DNA of 8,475 nucleotides from positions 1 through 8,475 of the forward strand of contig DAOVXE010000023.1 in the NCBI GenBank assembly GCA_030636285.1, in the 5' to 3' direction. Positions 5,272 to 8,475 of this stretch are shown here, in pieces. This DNA comes from Candidatus Falkowiibacteriota bacterium (lineage in GTDB: Bacteria; Patescibacteria; ABY1; BM507; UBA12075). A program made the position numbers and the translations under genes. Numbering within the stretch: position 1 is the first letter of the stretch; each line of letters opens with the position of its first letter. The notes beneath the pieces were generated by a model that was given only the letters and a program-made list of their open reading frames with translations, was not told where the DNA came from and did no database searches.

Positions 5272-7908
5272 ATGGTAAAAAAAATAGTGAAAAAAGACAA
5301 AGGAGAGGTTAACAAGAAAAAGGTTGTTAAAAAATCAATTGAGAAAAAAATTCCAGAGGTAAAATCTGCTGTACCAAAAGAATCCAAAGAGGAAAAAAGC
5401 CGGGAAAATAAGGACACGGAGAATACCACTACAATGACAATCGTAACCGAGCGGCAAAAAACAGAGTATGGCATGGTTGAACCATTGCCTTTAAGCGATG
5501 AAATGCGCAAGTCTTATCTTGATTACGCGATGAGCGTAATTGTAACCCGGGCCTTGCCGGACGTGCGGGACGGGCTTAAGCCGGTTCACAGGCGTATCCT
5601 TTACGCGATGTGGTCAATCGGGCTTAAGCCAACGGCTAAGTTCAGGAAATCAGCCAATGTGATCGGTGAAGTGCTTGGTAAATATCATCCTCATGGCGAC
5701 ACAGCGGTTTATGATTCTATGGTTAGAATGGCCCAGGACTTTTCTTTGCGCTACCCTTTGGTAAAAGGCCAGGGGAACTTTGGTTCTATGGACGGGGACC
5801 GGGCGGCGGCAATGCGCTATACCGAGGCCAAAATGAGCGCTATTTCCGAGGAATTGCTGGCTGACATAGAAAAAGATACGGTTAATTTTTCGCCTAACTA
5901 TGACGGCTCGCAAAAAGAGCCCCAGGTAATGCCTTCCAGACTGCCTAATTTGCTTTTGAACGGTTCTATGGGCATTGCCGTTGGCATGGCAACCAATATC
6001 CCGCCGCATAATTTAAACGAAATAATTGATGGGATTGTTTATTTGATTGACAATCCGGCTGCCAGTGTTGATGACCTGATGCAGTTTGTAAAAGGACCTG
6101 ATTTTCCGACCGGTGGAATAATATATAATCAGAATGACATTCGCCAGGCTTTTGCCACCGGCAAGGGCGGTATTGTTTTGCGCGGCCGGGCTGAGATTAA
6201 AGAAACCAAATCAAATAACTACAAAATAATTATTACCGAGATTCCGTATCAGGTGAATAAAGCTTCGCTGGTAGAAAAGATCGCTTTTTTGGTAAAAAGC
6301 AAAAAATTAATAGGCATTAAAGATCTGCGTGATGAGTCGGATAAAGACGGCGTCCGGATCGTGGTTGATCTTAAACGGGACGCGTATCCGAAAAAGATCT
6401 TGAACAGCCTGTATAAGCATACTCAGCTTCAGGAGACTTTTCATGTTAATATGCTGGCGCTGATTGACGGTATTCAGCCGAAAGTACTAACTTTAAAGAT
6501 GGCTTTGGAAGAATATATCAAGCATCGGATAGAAGTGATTACGCGGCGCACCCAGTATGATCTTAATAAAGCCAAGGAGCGGGCTCATATTTTGGAAGGC
6601 TTAATGATCGCGCTTAAGAATATTGACGCGGTGATCAAGATCATTAAAGCCAGCAAAGACAAGGAAGCGGCTAAGATAAGTTTGATGAAAAGATTTAAGT
6701 TTAGCGAAAGGCAGGCAATCGCTATTTTGGAAATGAAATTGCAGAATCTGGCCAATCTGGAAAGACTGCGCATTGAAGATGAGCTAAAGGAAAAGAAGAA
6801 AATAATTAAAGAACTGGAAGCGATATTAAAGTCAAAAACCAGAATTAGAAAAATAATTAAAGACGAATTAAGCGATATTAAAAATAAATATGGTGATGAA
6901 CGAAGAACTCAGGTAGTAGCTCGCGGAGTCAAGGATTTTTCCATGGAAGATCTGGTGCCTAACGAAGAAGTGGTTGTGTTTATGACGCGCGACGGATATA
7001 TTAAGCGGGTGGCGCCTGATACTTTCAAAAGCCAGCATCGGGGCGGCAAGGGCGTAATTGGCCTTACCACCAAGGAAGAGGACATGGTTGAATTTATGTT
7101 TACAACCTCAACGCATTCGGACATTCTTTTATTTACCACCAGGGGCCGGGTTTTTAAGCTTAAGGCCCATGAGATTCCTCAGGCCGCGAGAACCGCCAAG
7201 GGCCAGGCAATTGTTAATTTCCTTGAGCTTGGACATGGCGAGCAGGTAACTTCTATTTTGCCTTTGGATAAGATCAGCAGCGCGCAATTTCTCTTTTTTG
7301 CTACTGAGAAAGGCTTGGTAAAAAAGGTTAAACTGGAAGAATTTGCCAATGTGCGGCGCAGCGGCTTGATCGCGATCAAAATAAAGCCGGAAGATAAATT
7401 GATCTGGGCCAAGCCAACCGGCTTAAAAAGCGAAATACAGTTAATAACCGCCAAAGGCCAGGCGATTCGTTTTAAAGAAACCGATGTCAGGACAATGGGG
7501 CGGACCGCGTCCGGCGTATTTGGAATTCGCCTTAAAAAAGACGACACGGTAGTGGGCATGGGCGTGATAAAATCAGACAAAGAAAAGCAAAAGAAAATTC
7601 AGGTTGTTACCGTAATGGAGCAGGGCTATGGCAAGCGAACGCCAATCGGCTTTTACAAAGTGCAGAATCGGGGCGGTTCCGGGATTAAGACAGCCAAGGT
7701 AACGGCCAAGACCGGCCAACTGGTAAACGCTTACGTGTTGAACGCGGAAACCATGAAAGACAAAGATCTGATAATAATTTCGGAAAAGGGCCAGGTGATC
7801 CGGCTGCCTTTTAAATCAGTCAACAAGCTGGGGCGCGACACCCAAGGGGTGCGGCTGATGCGTTTTAAAAGCAGTAACGATAAAGTGGCCTGCGTATCCT
7901 GGGTTTGA
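5272..7908 (+). CDS. gyrA: DNA gyrase subunit A
   Basis: GyrA pairs with GyrB to introduce negative supercoils by ATP-driven double-strand passage. The 878-residue product shows the breakage-reunion domain ([63 protein letters not shown]) with catalytic Tyr183. A coiled-coil region follows (about 410-560, with [15 protein letters not shown]), then a C-terminal pinwheel domain with the GyrA box QHRGGKG at 588-594. The box separates it from ParC, although its second residue is His rather than the usual Arg or Lys. Thr144 stands at the E. coli Ser83 position of the quinolone region and Asp148 at Asp87. The first 61 residues are a lysine-rich, low-complexity extension relative to E. coli. An internal ATG at 5434 would give 824 residues and a more usual N-terminus, so the start is uncertain. 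The stop is TGA. Confidence 0.97.
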   Translation: MVKKIVKKDKGEVNKKKVVKKSIEKKIPEVKSAVPKESKEEKSRENKDTENTTTMTIVTERQKTEYGMVEPLPLSDEMRKSYLDYAMSVIVTRALPDVRDGLKPVHRRILYAMWSIGLKPTAKFRKSANVIGEVLGKYHPHGDTAVYDSMVRMAQDFSLRYPLVKGQGNFGSMDGDRAAAMRYTEAKMSAISEELLADIEKDTVNFSPNYDGSQKEPQVMPSRLPNLLLNGSMGIAVGMATNIPPHNLNEIIDGIVYLIDNPAASVDDLMQFVKGPDFPTGGIIYNQNDIRQAFATGKGGIVLRGRAEIKETKSNNYKIIITEIPYQVNKASLVEKIAFLVKSKKLIGIKDLRDESDKDGVRIVVDLKRDAYPKKILNSLYKHTQLQETFHVNMLALIDGIQPKVLTLKMALEEYIKHRIEVITRRTQYDLNKAKERAHILEGLMIALKNIDAVIKIIKASKDKEAAKISLMKRFKFSERQAIAILEMKLQNLANLERLRIEDELKEKKKIIKELEAILKSKTRIRKIIKDELSDIKNKYGDERRTQVVARGVKDFSMEDLVPNEEVVVFMTRDGYIKRVAPDTFKSQHRGGKGVIGLTTKEEDMVEFMFTTSTHSDILLFTTRGRVFKLKAHEIPQAARTAKGQAIVNFLELGHGEQVTSILPLDKISSAQFLFFATEKGLVKKVKLEEFANVRRSGLIAIKIKPEDKLIWAKPTGLKSEIQLITAKGQAIRFKETDVRTMGRTASGVFGIRLKKDDTVVGMGVIKSDKEKQKKIQVVTVMEQGYGKRTPIGFYKVQNRGGSGIKTAKVTAKTGQLVNAYVLNAETMKDKDLIIISEKGQVIRLPFKSVNKLGRDTQGVRLMRFKSSNDKVACVSWV

Positions 7909-7960
7909 TTTTGACTTAAATTCTCAAATTTGTTATTCTGGTATTATTAAAAATAACTAA

Positions 7961-8112
7961 CTCACCTTACACACTAGATAATTTTACCTTAGAAAAAGTT
8001 ATAATTAATATGATTTAAACAAAAATGCTAAGATAAAACTTGTTTTTATCCTCGTTTTTGTTTAAATCATATTAATTATAACTTTGTTTACGCGATAAAT
8101 GCGTAACATAAA
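7961..8112 (-). mobile_element. 152-bp MITE-like element, copy 2 (inverted)
   Basis: Reverse-complemented, this copy aligns without gaps over all 152 bases to 5014-5165. The loop 8026-8054 is the exact reverse complement of the copy-1 loop. The stem 7995-8025/8055-8085 is again a perfect 31 bp. The outer segment 7961-7994 differs at three of 34 positions, and 8086-8112 at seven of 27, so the right terminus has decayed. The 7 bases TAACTAA flank it at 7954-7960 and 8113-8119, exactly where the alignment predicts the ends. It sits 52 bases after the gyrA stop and just upstream of the lipoprotein gene. Confidence 0.88.
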
Positions 8113-8133
8113 TAACTAAGTAAATAACTAAAT
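8110..8133 (+). repeat. 12-bp tandem repeat at the element edge
   Basis: AAATAACTAAGT (8110-8121) is followed by AAATAACTAAAT (8122-8133), one mismatch. The core AAATAACTAA also occurs at 7951-7960, on the other side of the element. The repeat includes the right target duplication and runs to four bases before the lipoprotein ATG, so its copy number could influence translation or spacing there. Confidence 0.7.
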
Positions 8134-8137
8134 TTTT

Positions 8138-8475
8138 ATGAAGAAAATTATAATTTTAAGTTTAATGTTAGTGTTTGCGACAACCGGTTGTGATAAGCTG
8201 GGGACAGAGACCAAAGTTAAAACCTTAAGCCTGGAAGAGGCAAAGGTTAAAGCGGTTGATTTTATTAACAAAAATTTAATGCAGCCCGGCACAACCGTAT
8301 CTATCAAGGAAGCGAGCGAAGAGGACGGAATGTACAAGCTGGCAATTAATATGTCTAACGGGCAGGAAGTTACCTCTTATATTACCAAGGACGGTAAAAA
8401 GTTTTTCCCGCAGGCCATGGATATTGAAGAAGTTGAAAGTAAAAATCAAAACACTGATAAGCCGGATGATCAACC
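8138..8475 (+). CDS. Lipoprotein, probable DsbA/thioredoxin-like family (partial, runs off the window)
   Basis: Translation from ATG 8138 gives at least 112 residues and remains open at the window edge. Residues 1-17 form a short signal peptide (MKKIIILSLMLVFATTG) with Cys18 as the likely lipidated residue. The -3 residue is Thr, which is unusual for a lipobox but tolerated. The following LSLEEAKVKAVDFINKNLM, YKLAINMSNGQEVTSYITKD and GKKFFPQAMDIEE resemble the N-terminal module that precedes thioredoxin-fold DsbA-type domains in Patescibacteria, by my recollection of such proteins. The CXXC active site would lie beyond the window, so the oxidoreductase role is an inference. No ribosome binding site is visible. 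The gene starts 25 bases after the mobile element. Confidence 0.75.
   Translation, partial: MKKIIILSLMLVFATTGCDKLGTETKVKTLSLEEAKVKAVDFINKNLMQPGTTVSIKEASEEDGMYKLAINMSNGQEVTSYITKDGKKFFPQAMDIEEVESKNQNTDKPDDQ

Noticed and set aside
5252..5280. TTGACT (5252-5257) as a -35 box for gyrA
   Set aside because: No acceptable -10 lies 16-18 bases downstream, start of transcription would fall inside the gene, and the bases form part of a hairpin.
5223..5510. Minus-strand open frame across the gyrA start
   Set aside because: It is a mirror of the lysine-rich gyrA extension and has no family features; the other minus-strand frames within gyrA are likewise shadows.
5571..5632. Repeated GGCTTAAGCC palindromes in gyrA
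   Set aside because: They encode the conserved GLKP residues twice; the symmetry follows from codon choice and is only ten bases.
5272..7908. ParC (topoisomerase IV A subunit) instead of GyrA
   Set aside because: A GyrA box is present in the C-terminal domain and the overall length and motifs fit GyrA.
7909..7950. Simple intrinsic terminator right after gyrA
   Set aside because: Only a weak AT-only inverted repeat (AAATT/AATTT) is present without a T-run; the element stem at 7995-8085 is the more likely barrier.

Overview
The window looks like part of a small, AT-rich bacterial chromosome, most likely a member of the Patescibacteria (candidate phyla radiation). The pointers are a long gyrA with a lysine-rich N-terminal extension, almost no Shine-Dalgarno sequences, KilA-N proteins, a small basic single-pass membrane protein and a DsbA-type lipoprotein next to gyrA. 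The phylum is an inference. TGA is a stop (it ends gyrA), so the UGA-glycine code is not in use. All genes lie on the + strand.

Layout. 1-601 holds no gene: a 48-bp direct repeat (48-95, 365-412) brackets a dense set of hairpins and a lone transposon-type terminus, followed by a good promoter (415-443). 602-3092 is a very AT-rich accessory cassette: a P-loop kinase-like protein, a three-helix membrane protein with a C-terminal FxLYD domain, and two tightly linked genes I do not recognise. 3162-4242 holds two KilA-N reading frames in tandem, the first only a half-domain, the second complete and followed by a terminator. 4343-4948 encodes a membrane protein of unknown function. 5272-7908 is gyrA. 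8138 to the end is the start of a lipoprotein, probably a thiol-disulfide oxidoreductase.

The most unusual signal is nucleic-acid symmetry that covaries. Each KilA-N frame carries a 32-bp palindrome at the same codon phase and the same place in the protein (3359-3390 perfect; 3606-3637 with one G-T mismatch). The two palindromes differ at five base pairs, and every change in one arm is matched in the other, so six encoded amino acids change in complementary pairs. The truncated first frame ends just after its palindrome, at a 9-nt sequence shared in phase with the second gene. Recombination there would swap the N-terminal half of the KilA-N protein.

Separately, gyrA is flanked by two inverted copies of a 152-bp non-coding mobile element (5014-5165, 7961-8112). 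It has 15-bp terminal inverted repeats, 7-bp target duplications, a 31-bp perfect internal stem and an identical 29-nt loop. Here too the stems differ at three positions, each compensated in the partner arm. Base composition changes sharply across the window: 10 G/C in 60 bases at 2521-2580 against 33 in 60 at 7021-7080. This fits an acquired or fast-evolving left part next to a conserved right part.
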